A DNA stretch of 64,000 nt from Bubalus kerabau (lineage: Eukaryota; Chordata; Mammalia; Artiodactyla; Bovidae). A program made the translations under genes and the position numbers. The first letter of the stretch is position 1, and every line of letters starts with the position of its first letter. Where the stretch lies: NCBI RefSeq assembly GCF_029407905.1, contig NC_073624.1, positions 3,670,501 through 3,734,500 on the forward strand. Direction: 5' to 3'. A model generated the notes under the pieces. It ran no database searches, was not told where the DNA came from, and saw nothing but the letters and a program-made list of their open reading frames with translations. Below are positions 1-10,860 of the stretch, piece by piece.

Positions 1-1339
1 CTCCCTCTACCGCCACCCCGATTAGGTTTCTCCCCATAAAGCAGCCAGTGTTTCTGCTCGGCAAGCCGTGCCAACAATGGAGTCTGGGAAAAAGGCGTGG
101 GGGGTGGCATCCGGGGGCCGGGTCTCCCTACAAACATGGCCCATAAAGTTAACGAGATGTGCGCCCAGCAGAGGCTGGCTGGGGCCGGGCAGAGGCTGGG
201 CAGAGCCGGGCACACACTTGAAAGGGGCACCAAAACTCAGGAATCAAAAGCTGCAATGTAAAATTTTTTTTAATGCAAAAAGGCCCCTGGTGTAAGAAGG
301 ACAAACTTATGGCGGAACGGAGGCTTACTGATTTCTGAGCTCAGCTGAGTGCAGGGCCCAGTAGCTTCAATGCCCCAAAAGCACCTCTGGGGGACAGAGG
401 AATAAAAACTAGACCTGGAACCTGGCCTTCTGACCCTGGCTCTTCCCATAGCCCTGTATACAGCCCGGTGGTGCCACGTAGGTGGGGAAGTGGCGCCCAC
501 AGACACTGGAACGCCTGCCTTTCTTCTCAGGGAGACAGAAGGCCCTCTCGCTGGTACCCTTCCTGCCTAGTCTCCCTGAGACAGACGCCCTTGTACTCTG
601 GGTCAAGGTCTCCCATCCCTGGGAGTCTGTACCCTGCCCTGGCTGCCTGCTCTCCTGTCTTCCTCCAAGCTTGCAGCTGGGAGGCGGCACACACAGGAAA
701 TGTCCACTCCCCAGGGAAGGGGGCCAGACATGCACCAGGGACCGAGGGTCACTGCCCACAGAGGTGTGAGTCCGAAAGCCCCCAGGAAGTCCTAGCATCT
801 GGGAAGCTGGGGGTTTCCTCCTGGCCGGGAGGCTAAAGCTGCAGTGGGATTCAGGCCTGCTCTGCAGACACCCCTGCATTCACGGGGGCCATGGGCACGG
901 GCTGGGGACAGATGGCTTTGGGAGCTGCCTGGCCACAGTTCTGTCCCCTGTTCTGGCCTCTACCAGCGACGGGCCTCAGGCAAGTCAGTCAGCACCTCTG
1001 GCCTCAGCTGGTGGCTTGGTAAGTGGGGCAAGGATGCCAGCCAGGGCTGTCGGGAAGGAGGTCCAGGTGCCCGTGCCCAGGGGCGGGGCAATCACCAGGG
1101 AAGCTGCTCCTCACCGCAGAGGGTCTGCTCAGAGTCCAAAGGGAACAGCAGCCAGGAGGCAGAGCCCTCTCCATGCCCGGTGGGTGTCTCCGTCTGGTGT
1201 TTAACCATTAGGCAATCGTTTTAACCTCAAAGGCGTGTATTTATCTGAAAATATTCTCAGTCGCAGCCGCAGTCTGGGTCACAAGGCAAGGAGAGGGAAG
1301 AAGGGGGTGGGTGGGGGACCAGATGCAACCACATCATTA
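1..1339. other. GC-rich non-coding stretch
   Basis: No recognisable exon. Short open frames on both strands overlap each other and have no family signature. The only recognisable element is a weak MIR trace near 925-1050. Confidence 0.5.
925..1050 (+). repeat. MIR SINE remnant (weak)
   Basis: The order of short blocks (cctcaggcaagtcagtcagc, then cctctggcctcagctg, then taagtggggcaagg) follows the MIR core in sense orientation, but it is strongly diverged. A donor-like GTAAGT inside it (about 1020) is probably part of the repeat and not an exon boundary. Confidence 0.4.
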
Positions 1340-2870
1340 AAAACGCCCGGCGTGAAACCGCGCCCCAGGGGCAGCCCCACCTGGCCACAGCCCCTCAAGA
1401 TGTACCTTCTGCTTGCCGGGGCTCCCTGCGCCCCCCCTCCCCGGGAGGCTCCGGGCCTGGCCGGGCGTGGCACCACCCCGTCCTTGGCTGGGTTTCCCGA
1501 GCCGGCGGTGGGAGGGCTCAGCGCGCAAACCCCACTCAATGGTGACGGAATGTCCTCTCCGGGAACCGCGAGGAGCGGGGATCTGCGGAAAGCACGGGGG
1601 CTGTGTGCCCAGCAGCCGACCCAGCCTGGAGGGCCTGGCGGGGCCACGGGTGTCTAGGGAGAGTGCCCCACCGCTCCCGAGGGCCCGGGGTGCGCTCTGC
1701 TTTGCGCGTGCTGCCCGGCGAGGGCCTAGCCTTGGCCAGCCGGGGACCACAGGCCAGAGCGTGGCCCCGGGGCCGCCCGGCACGGCCCTTATGCCAAAGA
1801 AAGGGCACAGCCCCTGTAACGCACGCGCCCTCTCCTCCAACACCGGCCCGGCCTCTCTTCCCGGACACGTCTCTGCACCCCTCAGGGAAGGACGCGGACT
1901 GCCGTCGGGGGCCCTCTCGCTGGGTCCTGCGGGCGGGCGTGGACGCCCGGCGGCTCCACGTCCACCCCCGCCCCGGCCGCCGCTACGCTGCCCCGATCGC
2001 CCGGCGCTGACTGGGGGGCGGCGCGGGTTCACACCGAGTCTAGAGCGGGTGCGGAAGGAGACCGGAGGGCTCTGTGTCGGGAGGGAGAGGCCCCAGCTCG
2101 GGGGGGCCGGGGTCTCAGGGTCTGGCCTCCGGGGAGCCGGGGGGCCGGGGTCTGGTCTCCAGGGGTGCCGAGGCGGCGGGCCCAGGCTGCAGGGAGCGCC
2201 CCTCCTGCAGGAAGCAGCCGCCTCGGCTTCCTCAGAACGGGCAGCGTCTCAGGACAGGCGGTGCCGGGTCCGCCCGGAAGCCGGAGGCCGCTCAGGCGGG
2301 GAAGCCGGGCGCCTGCCGCCTCCGCGTGGCCCACACAGGCCTGCCTCTGTGTGCGGCGCGTCGGGGGCCCGCTGCCCCGCAACCCCGCTATTTCTAGAAC
2401 TGTCCGCGGCGGCCCCGTGGCTGCGAGGTCTCCCCTCGGGGCACAGCCTTCCCGACGGGGCCGCTCCCGGGCGCTGGCGGGCAGCGTCCCCACCCGCGCG
2501 GCGGGCCGGCCCGGGGCCGCGAGGGGCCGGCAGGGTCGGGGCTCCCAGACGCCTCGCCAAGACGCCGGCCAGCGCCGAGCCCGGGGCGGCCCGGCCAGGG
2601 CGCGCGGGGCCGGCGGGCCGCAGTCTCGCCCACAAAATGGCGGGGCCGGCGGCCATTCGCAGCGGCTCCGGGAAGACAGAGGCGGCGGCGCGGAGGGCAG
2701 GGCGCCGCGGGAGGCGGCCGTCCACTCAGGAAGCAGCCCGGGCCGGACGGCCGCGCCGCGCCCTCTCCAGAACCTTCTCCCGCCTGAGCTCCCGGCCACC
2801 CGGCCGCAGAGGCCCTATTGCCCTTGGGTGGCCCCCGGAATGGATGCCTCACGGGGTCTCGGTCCTCATT
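1340..2870. promoter_or_regulatory. CpG island 1
   Basis: This is a dense CpG stretch, strongest from about 1.9 to 2.83 kb, with many SP/KLF-type GC boxes. It has a YY1/ETS-like ACAAAATGGCGG block near 2634 and a CCAAT box read on the minus strand near 2867-2871 (cattgg on plus). Such islands usually mark promoters active in many tissues or at developmental genes. I found no convincing splice donor on either strand, so direction and start site are unknown. Frames of several hundred codons run through it on both strands. They are explained by the scarcity of AT-rich stop codons and are not annotated as genes. Confidence 0.75.
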
Positions 2871-5044
2871 GGCCTGAGGTCGGGGCAGCCTCTGACCAAG
2901 TGGCCTGAGGGGCTCTCCTGCTTTCTAGGGACACCCCGGCACAGCCACCCCGAGATCCAGGCTGGCACCTCCTGTCTGTCCGGGGCAGGGAGAAGGGGGC
3001 ACGGGCAGCTGCCAAGAAACACCCCAGGGGTGCGTGGCCACAGCTCTCCTGACGTCCTGCAGCACCGAGACCCTGCCTGAGCCGGGCACAGCCGCCCACG
3101 ACAGCCCCGCCTCCTCTGGCGCCTCAAGACTCCTGTCCTGCTTGCCTGACTCATGTCCCTTCTGGGGAGCCCCCTCCCCACTTCCTCTGGACAAGAGGCA
3201 CATCTCTCTCACCCCGTCAGCCAGTGCCTGGTTCAGAACCCCAGACGTAAGGCAGAGACCAGCAGCCCTGCTCTGTGAGCCGTGAGTCCAGCCATTGCCA
3301 CTCGTCCCTGCTCCTGCAGAGGGAAAACTCAGGATGGAGACCAGTCTCACTTTAAAGATGGTCGACAGGTCCAGGGGGTCAGCACAGACCTGGCTGCTGC
3401 CAGCAGGGGACTCCTTGGAAAGCGACCAACTCGGGAGATGCTACTCACATATCTGGGGGCGCAGCCAGGCCTGTGCTCTTATGGAGACGGGCAGGTGCAG
3501 AGCCAGGGCAGGGCCCGTGTCCAGGTCTGGGTCCTGGGCAGCACCCTGGCCTCTTTCCCTGTGCCCACCCTGGTGCTGCACCCACACTGGGCAGCAGGCA
3601 GGAGCCACGTGGGACCCAGTCAGTACCCCTGGTGGCCTGTTTTCTGCAGGGAATTAATTGTCCCTGTTCTCCCTGGCACCCAGAGACCGCCCTGCTGGCT
3701 CTTTGGGGGTTTGCGTGGATGTGGGTCCACAGGACACGCAGGCGTGCGTGGGGCACCCCACAGCGGAGCCACGTTGAGAAGCTGTACCTGCTGAGCCTAA
3801 GACTGCCAGGTGTCTGGGGTCACGGCCTGGAGAAAGGGTCCCTCAGCGACCCCTGCCCCCGGGTACTTCAGATCCTCGAGGTGCTCCTGGCCCGTGGTGC
3901 CCCGAGAGGATCTGGGTGCCCCTGAGCTGTGCCGGGCCTTGTGGAGTCTTGGGTGGGGTGGGCCAAAGCCAACGGGGTACAGAAGCAGGGCGTGTGCCCC
4001 GCGCACACCCAGGGACGTGCCCTCACGGCCTCCTGCGTGTCTGCCAGGCCCTGGGGGTCGGTCCCAGGGGCACATTGGTGCCCCAGCCCGGGTGCTGGAC
4101 ACAGCTCCCAGGGCCGTGTCTCCGCTGGGAGGCTGGGGGGATTGCACAGGGAGTGCCCAGGGGAGGGCTGCACCGCACAGCCATGAGCGAGCCCGCGGCC
4201 CTGTCTCCCCGGTGACGGCCGGGCGGCCCCCGGTCCTTCTCTCTGGTGTCGTCCTTCCCCGGGCCTACACCCCTTTGCTCTCTCCTTTGCTGTTTCACTC
4301 CCGTCAGGTCTCTCTTCCCCTTGCCCCTGATGTCCCCCGGGGGGCCTCCCCCCTCCCCGCCTTCAGGCAGTGGCTGGCGCAGGCCCTGCGCGCAGACACA
4401 AAAGCCCTGGGGCAGCGTCTGCAGAGTCTGGCAGGCAGGCTGGACCTGTAAACACGCGAGGCCCAGATGGCAGAGGGGTCCCGGGCCCTCTCCAGGCAGA
4501 ACTGTCCCAGGCTATGGCACCAGACAGGGGAGAAGGAGAGGCTGACAGGCCGGGCCTGACCCTCACAGACCCCGTGACCCTCTAGGAGGCTGGCAGCAGC
4601 CAAGGGGGCCCGACAGTCGGCAGTGCAGGCTGGCTCTGGGAAGGGGCAGGGTGTGGCCGGGGGACCAGCAAACTCGGAGCACGACAGCTCCCTCAGGGCC
4701 AAGGGGCAGGGCAGGACGTCCTCAGGCGCCGAGCCCCGAGCTCTGCCCAGCAGTTAGCAGTCCCCCGCTCGCGGCCCAGGCCCTCTTGCTGCGGCTGCCT
4801 CCTTGCAAAGGGGGCTTCATCCACCTTACGTGCCGGGGCCAGCCGGAAACACGCCCCAAGTTGAGCTGCCTGGGGGAGACCTCAGCAAGCTCCTGACCCC
4901 GTACTCACCCTGGACCCTCGGCCGCAGAAAGAGGCTGGTGGGAGGGCAGAGCTGAGGGGGGGCGCACCCCCAGCTGAACCCGAACAAATGGGCAAGAATT
5001 GCCTGTCTGGCCCCGTGACACGCCACCCCCAACCCCCCCCGCCA
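2871..5044. other. GC-rich non-coding stretch
   Basis: No recognisable gene. It contains copy A (3862-3998) of an unidentified inverted duplication. A minus-strand donor-like sequence lies at 4901-4908 (GTGAGTAC on minus), but I cannot define an exon upstream of it. Confidence 0.45.
3862..3998 (+). repeat. Unidentified inverted duplicate, copy A
   Basis: Read on plus, this segment matches the reverse complement of 5288-5433. The best shared blocks are cctggcccgtggtg, cgagagg-tctgggtgcccc and tgagctgtgc-gggc, with small indels between them. The copies are about 1.3 kb apart in opposite orientation. I do not recognise the family. It could be an unfamiliar interspersed repeat inserted twice, or a local inverted duplication. 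Conceptual translations of the two copies are also alike, but without a clean shared frame, so I do not call a gene. Confidence 0.7.
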
Positions 5045-5079
5045 ACACACACACACACACACACACACACGTGTGTGTG
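5045..5079. repeat. (AC)13-(GT)4 microsatellite
   Basis: Alternating AC runs from 5045 to 5070 and switches directly to GT at 5071-5079. The junction is therefore self-complementary and purine/pyrimidine alternating, a typical Z-DNA-prone and length-polymorphic site. Confidence 0.95.
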
Positions 5080-5826
5080 CTAAACGTCTGTGTTCTCTCA
5101 GACATACCCAGCCCAGGGTGACGCCGGGACGGAGCGGGTGGGGAGCTCTGACTTTCAACATTCGAACGCTACCTGGCCTGAGGGTGGCACAGTCATCCGA
5201 GCTCCAGGCGTCAGCTGAGGACCGAGGCGTCGAGGTGGAGGGATGAGGCCTGGGAGGAGAAAGAGATGCTGGTTAAGTTGTGGGAAAGTGCACACCCTAC
5301 GTCTGCACACTGTTGGTTTCGGTCTCCCCGAGACCGTGCCCCAAGACCCCACAGCGCCCAGCACAGCTCAGGGGCACCCAGAGCCTCTCGGGGGACACCA
5401 CGGGCCAGGAGAACCTTGGGGGCCTGGGATACCCCCAAGCAGGTGGGCCATCTGTTTCGGTGATGTGCAAACAGACCCATGACCAGCACGAAGCTGCTGA
5501 GACTCTGAGGCCTCAGGTCCCCTCTCCCCACTCAGCCACCTCCAACAGAGTCCTTACTCGGAGGGCCAGCTCCACGCCCTTCCCAAGCTTGTGAAACTGA
5601 CCCAAAGCCTGTGGTCAGTAACCACAGCAGGCCTGGGTTCCTGGGCCACCAAATCGTCCTGGCTGCCTCAGAGGTGCTGCCAATAAAGCCCCGAGCCGCC
5701 TGGAGCTGAGGCTACTGCCAAGTCCCCCTTCTGCACGGGGCCGCAGTGGCTCTGCCTGGCCTCGTGCCTCCTTCTTGCTCCGGCAAAGGGAGACGAGGCC
5801 GGCAGGGCGCCCGGCTGGGGAGTTCT
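5080..5826. other. Non-coding stretch with copy B of the inverted duplicate
   Basis: No recognisable exon. It contains the inverted duplicate copy at 5288-5433. An AATAAA at about 5684 on plus could serve as a poly(A) signal, but there is no supporting terminal exon. Confidence 0.4.
5288..5433 (-). repeat. Unidentified inverted duplicate, copy B
   Basis: Reverse-complement partner of 3862-3998. In the orientation of copy A it carries the same ordered blocks: a ggta start, ctcctggcccgtggtg, cgagagg-tctgggtgcccc, tgagctgtgctgggc, and a ggtgtgcac end. Similarity drops at both ends, so the unit is about 140 bp. The family is not recognised. Confidence 0.7.
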
Positions 5827-5837
5827 TTCAGTGGATC

Positions 5838-6056
5838 GTGCGAAAGTGCACATGTTAGTTGCCCTGTTTGTGTCCGAGTATTTGTGACCCCATGCACCGT
5901 AGCCCACCAGGCTCCTCGTCCATGGACTTTTCCAGGCAAGAATCTTGGAATGGGCTGCCATGCCCTCCTCCAGGGAACATTCCTGACTCAGGGATCGAAC
6001 CCAGGTCTCCTGCATTGCAGGCAGATTCTTTACCGTCTGAGCCACCACGGAAGCCC
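5838..6056 (-). mobile_element. Bov-tA-type SINE
   Basis: A near full-length ruminant tRNA-derived SINE in reverse orientation. The tRNA-like head lies at the right end (ccaccacggaagccc, with box B-like gggatcgaacccaggtctcc at about 5992). The tail side reads gtccatggacttttccaggc. An 11-bp target-site duplication, TTCAGTGGATC, flanks it at 5827-5837 and 6057-6067, so both ends are well defined. It is non-autonomous and mobilised by the BovB machinery. Confidence 0.95.
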
Positions 6057-6067
6057 TTCAGTGGATC

Positions 6068-7404
6068 ATAAACCCCTGCAAAGACTGGTTTCCACCGCCA
6101 GCCTCTTTGCTGAAGCCACGGGTGCGCTGGGGTTCACTCTGCACTCCCAAACTCTGCTAGGAGGTATTCCCGCCCAAGTCTTACAGAGGGTAAACCGAGA
6201 CTCGGGGCTCCAGGGAAACCTGTTGGGCCGGACAGCTTGTGGGAGGTGGTCTGGGGGCTGCAGGCACTGACAGGGCAGGGTGGTCTCAGGGACATCTCTG
6301 CACCAGCAGCCCCGGTTGGGGAGGAGGCAGGCAGCCTCCCCGATTCTGTCTGCTTTGGGGATTCTGGCCAGCGCCACAGTTGTGCCACAGGGCAGGTGCG
6401 GGGCTTGGCGGGACCACAGTAGACAGCAATCGGCTGCTCTACTCCCCAGCTCCTGGTGGTGAGGCGGGCACCCCTGGGGAGTCTGGGCAAGGTGGGCCCA
6501 GCTGGCTGCCGGTTGGGGCCTTCAAGGAAGGACTGGTGCTGGGGTCACCCGAGACCGGTCCATGTTCCCCTCCCGGTCAGGCCGCTCACCTCCTGGGCTG
6601 CCCTGCCAGCCAGACATGGGGCAAAGGCCGGCCACATTGTTACATGGTGCTGGAGTGTCTTCCGAAGGCCACGGCAGGCGTCCAGTTTCCTGGAGGTGCT
6701 CTCGGAGCAGCCACATTCTACAAGAAACAAAGCGAGCGAGGAGTCAGCCCCACAGGTCTGGTGGCTTGCAGCCCAAGCACAGAGGGGCTCAGCGGGCGTC
6801 TGCCCCTGCCCCTGCCCTCGTCCACCCCACCCTGTCTGATACTGTACCTGCAGATCACCCGGCCCTCCACACGCTGCCGAGGAGGCGCCTCCAGAGATCG
6901 GGGACCTTAGAGGCAGAGGGCCTCACAGAAAAGCCTTTTCTGACAGTCTGACCGCCCCATTGTCATCCTGGTGCTGGACTCATGCTCAGAAGTCAACCCA
7001 CCCACTGGCTCCCTCGCAGCCCAGCCGCGCACACCCTTCAGAGTCTGCAGAGGAAGGCGGCTGGTGAGACTCGAGGTGCCTGCTCCCGGCACAGCAAGCC
7101 TGCCGCGTCATGGAGCCCCACCCTCTTCACTCTGGCCCTGCCTTGGCACCCACCAACTGGCACCTGGGGTTATCCTACCCATCCTTTAGGTCACCTCCTC
7201 CAGGAGGGCCTCCTGGGTCAGGAGCAATAGGGTCAGCTCTAGCAATAGGCTGACATCCCTTGAAATCAGCTCACAGATGCTCTTGCTACCTGGACCCCCT
7301 CAGGCTCCAGCTCCCGAGCCTGGTAGAGACCACCTCTTAGCAGCTGTGTGGTCCTCACACCTAGAATGGTGCCCATAACCCAGGAGGCCTGGAAATACCC
7401 CCAC
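6068..7404. other. GC-rich non-coding stretch
   Basis: I see no recognisable exon, repeat or RNA gene here. The open frames are short and overlap on both strands. Confidence 0.45.
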
Positions 7405-7997
7405 AGAATTTATTTTCTCGAGTTCCAAAATCACTGCAGATGGTGATGGCAGCCATGAAATTAAAAGGCACTTGCTCTCTGGAAGAAAAACCATGACAGA
7501 GCCAGACAAGCATATTAAGGAGTAGGGTCATCACTCTGCCGACAAAGGGCCGTATAGTTAGAGCTGTGGTCTTTCCAGTAGTCACGTATGGGTGTGAGAG
7601 TTGGGCCATAAAGAAGGCTGAGCACCGAAGAACTGATGCTTTCAAACTGTGGTGCTGGAGAAGACTCTTGAGAGTCCCTTGGACTGCGAGGAGATCAAAC
7701 CAGTCAATCCTAAGGAAGTCAACTGAATGTTCATTGGAAGGACTGATGTTGAAGCTGAAGCTCCAATACTCTGGCCACCTGATGTGAAGAACTGACTCAT
7801 TGGAAAAGACCCTGATGCTGGGAAGGATTGAGGGCAGGAAGAGAAGGGGACGGCAGAGGATGAGAGGGTTGGATGGCATCACTGACTCTGTGGACACGAG
7901 TTTGAGCGAGCTCCGGGAGATGGTGATGGACGGGGAGGCCTGGCGTCCTGCCGTCTGTGGGGTCACAGAGAATCTTAGCGACTGAACACCACCACCC
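7405..7997 (+). mobile_element. BovB (RTE-class) LINE, 5'-truncated 3' end
   Basis: Translation on plus gives the C-terminal part of the RTE reverse-transcriptase polyprotein of the ruminant BovB LINE: VTYGCESWAIKKAEHRR followed by LWCWRRLLRVPWTARRSNQS, then LEKTLMLGRIEGRKRRGRQR and a GEAWRPAVCGV end. The endonuclease and catalytic RT core are absent, as expected for a 5'-truncated insertion. The frame is broken: a TGA at about 7785 interrupts the conserved HLM-R junction and the upstream part is out of frame, so it is dead. It ends in a degenerate ACCACCACC tail near 7990. The minus-strand open frame over the same interval is a shadow. This element is a main reason for assigning the DNA to a ruminant. 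Confidence 0.95.
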
Positions 7998-9007
7998 TCA
8001 GAACCATGCCTGCTACCTGAGAATAGACGGTGCAGATGTGACTTTGTGTCCTTCCCGAAGGCACCCGTGCGGGGACACCCTAGGACAACTGTCCAGGGCA
8101 CCCCAAGGCCCAGAAGGCTGGGCAGAGACCCAGAAGCCGGCACTCAGCCGACGGCAGCCCGGGCCCAGCCTTCTGCTCCCACCCAGCCTAGGCTCAGGCC
8201 GCAGGAGGCGCACGGCGCTCCCAGAGCAGGGACAGCACACCCTCTGTGACGACGAGAAGGCAGACCTGGACGGAGGTCCAGCCCGCCACGACGGGGCATG
8301 CTGCTGGGCCTTGAGCTTCAGGCCAGTCCTCTCCTTCTGGAGTCTCTGACCCGGGCCCAGGGGGAGGCTGCGGCCAGGATGACGGCGGGTCGGGGCACCC
8401 AGTCCCCAGGAGCACGCGGGGCCCCCCCATGCCAAGGCGTAGGGGTGCAGCTCCCACAGACCCAGTCCTCTCGGGGGCGCCCGTCACCTGAGGGCCGGGG
8501 CCGTGCTCCCTGTGGACAGGTGGGAGCCGTGTGGGCACGAGGCACGGGGCAGCTCAGCGCGCCTCTGCAGCCGTGCCTCTGACTCTGACTTTCGCGGGAC
8601 GTGCGTGGGACGCGTAAGGCCCTCAGGGTCCACAGGGGACCTGGTGGCGGCTTCCCCAGGATGTGCCCGGGCCTTACGACACCTCAGACAATGTGCCGAG
8701 GTCACCTCCTCTCTGGAGACAGAGATGGGGCCCTGGGAGCCCACCGCCTGCAACCTATACATGACGTGGGCACAGGACCCTATACATGACGTGGGCACAG
8801 GACCCTGCATCGAGCAGCACTGGTTCTCGTCCTGCCTCCCGCACGCTCGCTGCCCAGGCTCTCACGGGCCCCCTCTCCCCGACTGTCGGATGGGGCGACG
8901 AGGTCTGCACCCCGGAGCCCTGAGCGGATTCCGAGAGAAGCGTGGGGCTGGGCGGTCAGCCCAGGCCTGGCTGCTGCCGCCTGCACGGGCCACTGGCCTC
9001 AAGCCCA
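7998..9007. other. GC-rich non-coding stretch
   Basis: No recognisable gene. It contains a perfect 25-bp tandem duplication at 8755-8804. Confidence 0.45.
8755..8804. repeat. 25-bp perfect tandem duplication
   Basis: Two identical adjacent 25-bp units (8755-8779 and 8780-8804), each containing atgacgtgggcacaggacc. Each unit has a CRE/E-box-like TGACGTGG. The absence of mismatches suggests a recent slippage duplication. Confidence 0.95.
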
Positions 9008-9019
9008 CCACTGTCCTGT

Positions 9020-9194
9020 GGGTTTCAACATGTGTGGCTGGGCCAGGGTGTGGCACACGGGGTCTGCCACCTTTGCTGCAGCTCGTGGGGTCTTTAGCAG
9101 CGGCCACGCAGGATCTGGTTCCCTGACCAGGGATCAAACCCCGGCCCCACACTGGGAGCACAGAGTCTGAGCCGCTGGACCAGCAGGGCCATCC
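9020..9194 (-). mobile_element. CHR-type cetartiodactyl SINE, degraded
   Basis: The typical end is present: gatctggttccctgaccagg, then gatcaaaccccggcccc, then gctggaccagcagggccatc. The tRNA-like head is on the right, so it lies in reverse orientation. A 12-bp duplication, CCACTGTCCTGT, at 9008-9019 and 9195-9206 marks the insertion site and fixes the ends. Confidence 0.88.
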
Positions 9195-10289
9195 CCACTG
9201 TCCTGTTTATGGGAGCGGGGAGCACCTACCCCCGCCTCCAGAAGGGACGGCCCTCCCCACCCGCCCCCCAGCAGGGTGGGCTGAACGAACCCCCACGGCC
9301 CGATGAGGAAGTCCATCTGACGGCCCCTCCTGTGTGGCCCCTGGGCTGGGGGGACTCCAACGCCCTCCCTGGAGCGACGGGGCAGCAGCTCCGGGCCCCC
9401 ACAGGTCTAGGACCCTCCACTGGCTCGGGGAGCTGACTGCAACACACCCAGTCTCCTCTCTGGACAGCGAGTGTGGCCCGGCCGGCGTCCAGAGGGCTCC
9501 ACCGTGGGCCACGCTGAATGCCCACGGCCCAGCGGCTGAGACCCCGCTTTTTGCAAACAGCCCAGGTCAGTATTCCTCTGTGGATGCTGGAATCAGAAGT
9601 TGGACTTCAGGGCACAGGAGCCGGGAAGTGAAACGGCACAAGGCCACCTTCAGCAGGGGAGAACCAGCCAGAGGCGGGTGCCGGCCACCCACACCCGGTC
9701 AGCACACCTGGGGCTGCCGTTTCCACCCGAGGGCAAGGGAGCTCGCGCCGCAGGCCCGGGGACCCTGGCTGGATGGCTGAGCGGCGCAGGAGACGCACGT
9801 GGCCATGGTCAGAAACCTCACAGGGACAGCTACCCGCCGGACTGTCCTGGCGCCAGGGCGGCCCTTCACAGCGGCATTTACAGGCAGTCCTGCCTCTGGG
9901 CACTCGGCACCCCGAATCATTTCACCCACCCACCCAGCATCGCCCATGGAACCACCAGGCTGGCTGACCGCCGGGCTCCCCGGTCTGGCGCTCTGCACAC
10001 AGAGGTGCCAGGCAGCGCCACCTCCCTCAGGCTGCAATCCTCAGCCTCTGCTGCTCCCAGTCCCGTGTTCCCGGGTTACACCCACGGCATGTCACTGCCC
10101 TCGGAGCCTTTAAGGCTGTCCTGGGAGTGCAGAGTGGCCCTGGGGAGGGCCCAAGCCTCTCCTGATGGGCCAGCCCACATGCTGAGCTAGAAGGGTGGCC
10201 AGGGGCCTCAGCCTGTTTCGGGGTCACGAGTGAACCACAAGCTGAGGCCCCCTGGGGACAGAAGCCCCTATTTTGTGCAGGGACTGGGA

Positions 10290-10430
10290 AGGCAGGAGAG
10301 TCAGTCAGACCCACTGCCTCCTCACGCTGTGTGGCTCCAGGCACAGGACTGCCCTCTCTGGCCCAGCTTCCTCCCCCGTGATATGGGACAGCCTGTCCCC
10401 CGTGTAGGGCTGTGACATGACGGACGGCAG
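10290..10430 (+). repeat. MIR SINE remnant (weak)
   Basis: A diverged MIR-sense pattern: a gtgtggctccaggcac block, cagcttcctcccccgtgata corresponding to the cctcatctgtaaaatggg core, and then gtagggctgtgacatga. Confidence 0.4.
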
Positions 10431-10739
10431 GAGGAAAAGTCCCAAACCCCAGGTGGGCTCACAGTCGGGCTCCCCTCTCAGCCCCGGAATCCCACAGGGG
10501 CCGGTGGCACTCGGAGCCCCTGCCCCATGGAGGGGTCACTTGGAGGGTAGGTCCTCCGTCCAGAGGCAGTTTTGTCCTCTGGAAGCTCCTGGCCCACGGA
10601 GGCCGGCGGAGCCTGCTGGAACCAGTACAAGGCCCAGCAGGGTGCCGGGAGGCTCACCCCGCCCCACCCCAGCCCCCAAGTATCCCTGGATACTGGCACA
10701 CTCCTGCGTCCATCCACAGGGGGCCGGGGCCACGGGCCT

Positions 10740-10860
10740 CCATCTCAGCTCTGTCCTTGTCACCCTGGACAGGCCCCTCCGCCTCCCCGGGCCTCCATCT
10801 CCTCGTCTGTGACAAAGGGGCAGCGATGCGGTGCTCCCCTCCTAGGATTTACCCGGAGAC
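10740..10860 (+). repeat. MIR SINE remnant
   Basis: Sense-strand MIR core: tgggcctcc-like spacing with cctccatctcctcgtctgtg followed by acaaaggggcagcgatg. Confidence 0.5.

Noticed and set aside
1413..3080. A 555-codon plus-strand open frame, with overlapping minus-strand frames
   Set aside because: It lies in CpG island 1, where stops are rare in all frames. The translation is Arg/Pro/Gly/Ala-rich without a domain, and the opposite strand is equally open.
5683..5690. AATAAA as a gene 3' end
   Set aside because: No terminal exon, no coding sequence upstream and no clear downstream GU-rich element.
7361..8143. 260-codon minus-strand open frame
   Set aside because: It is the antisense shadow of the BovB LINE 3' end, whose coding sense is plus.
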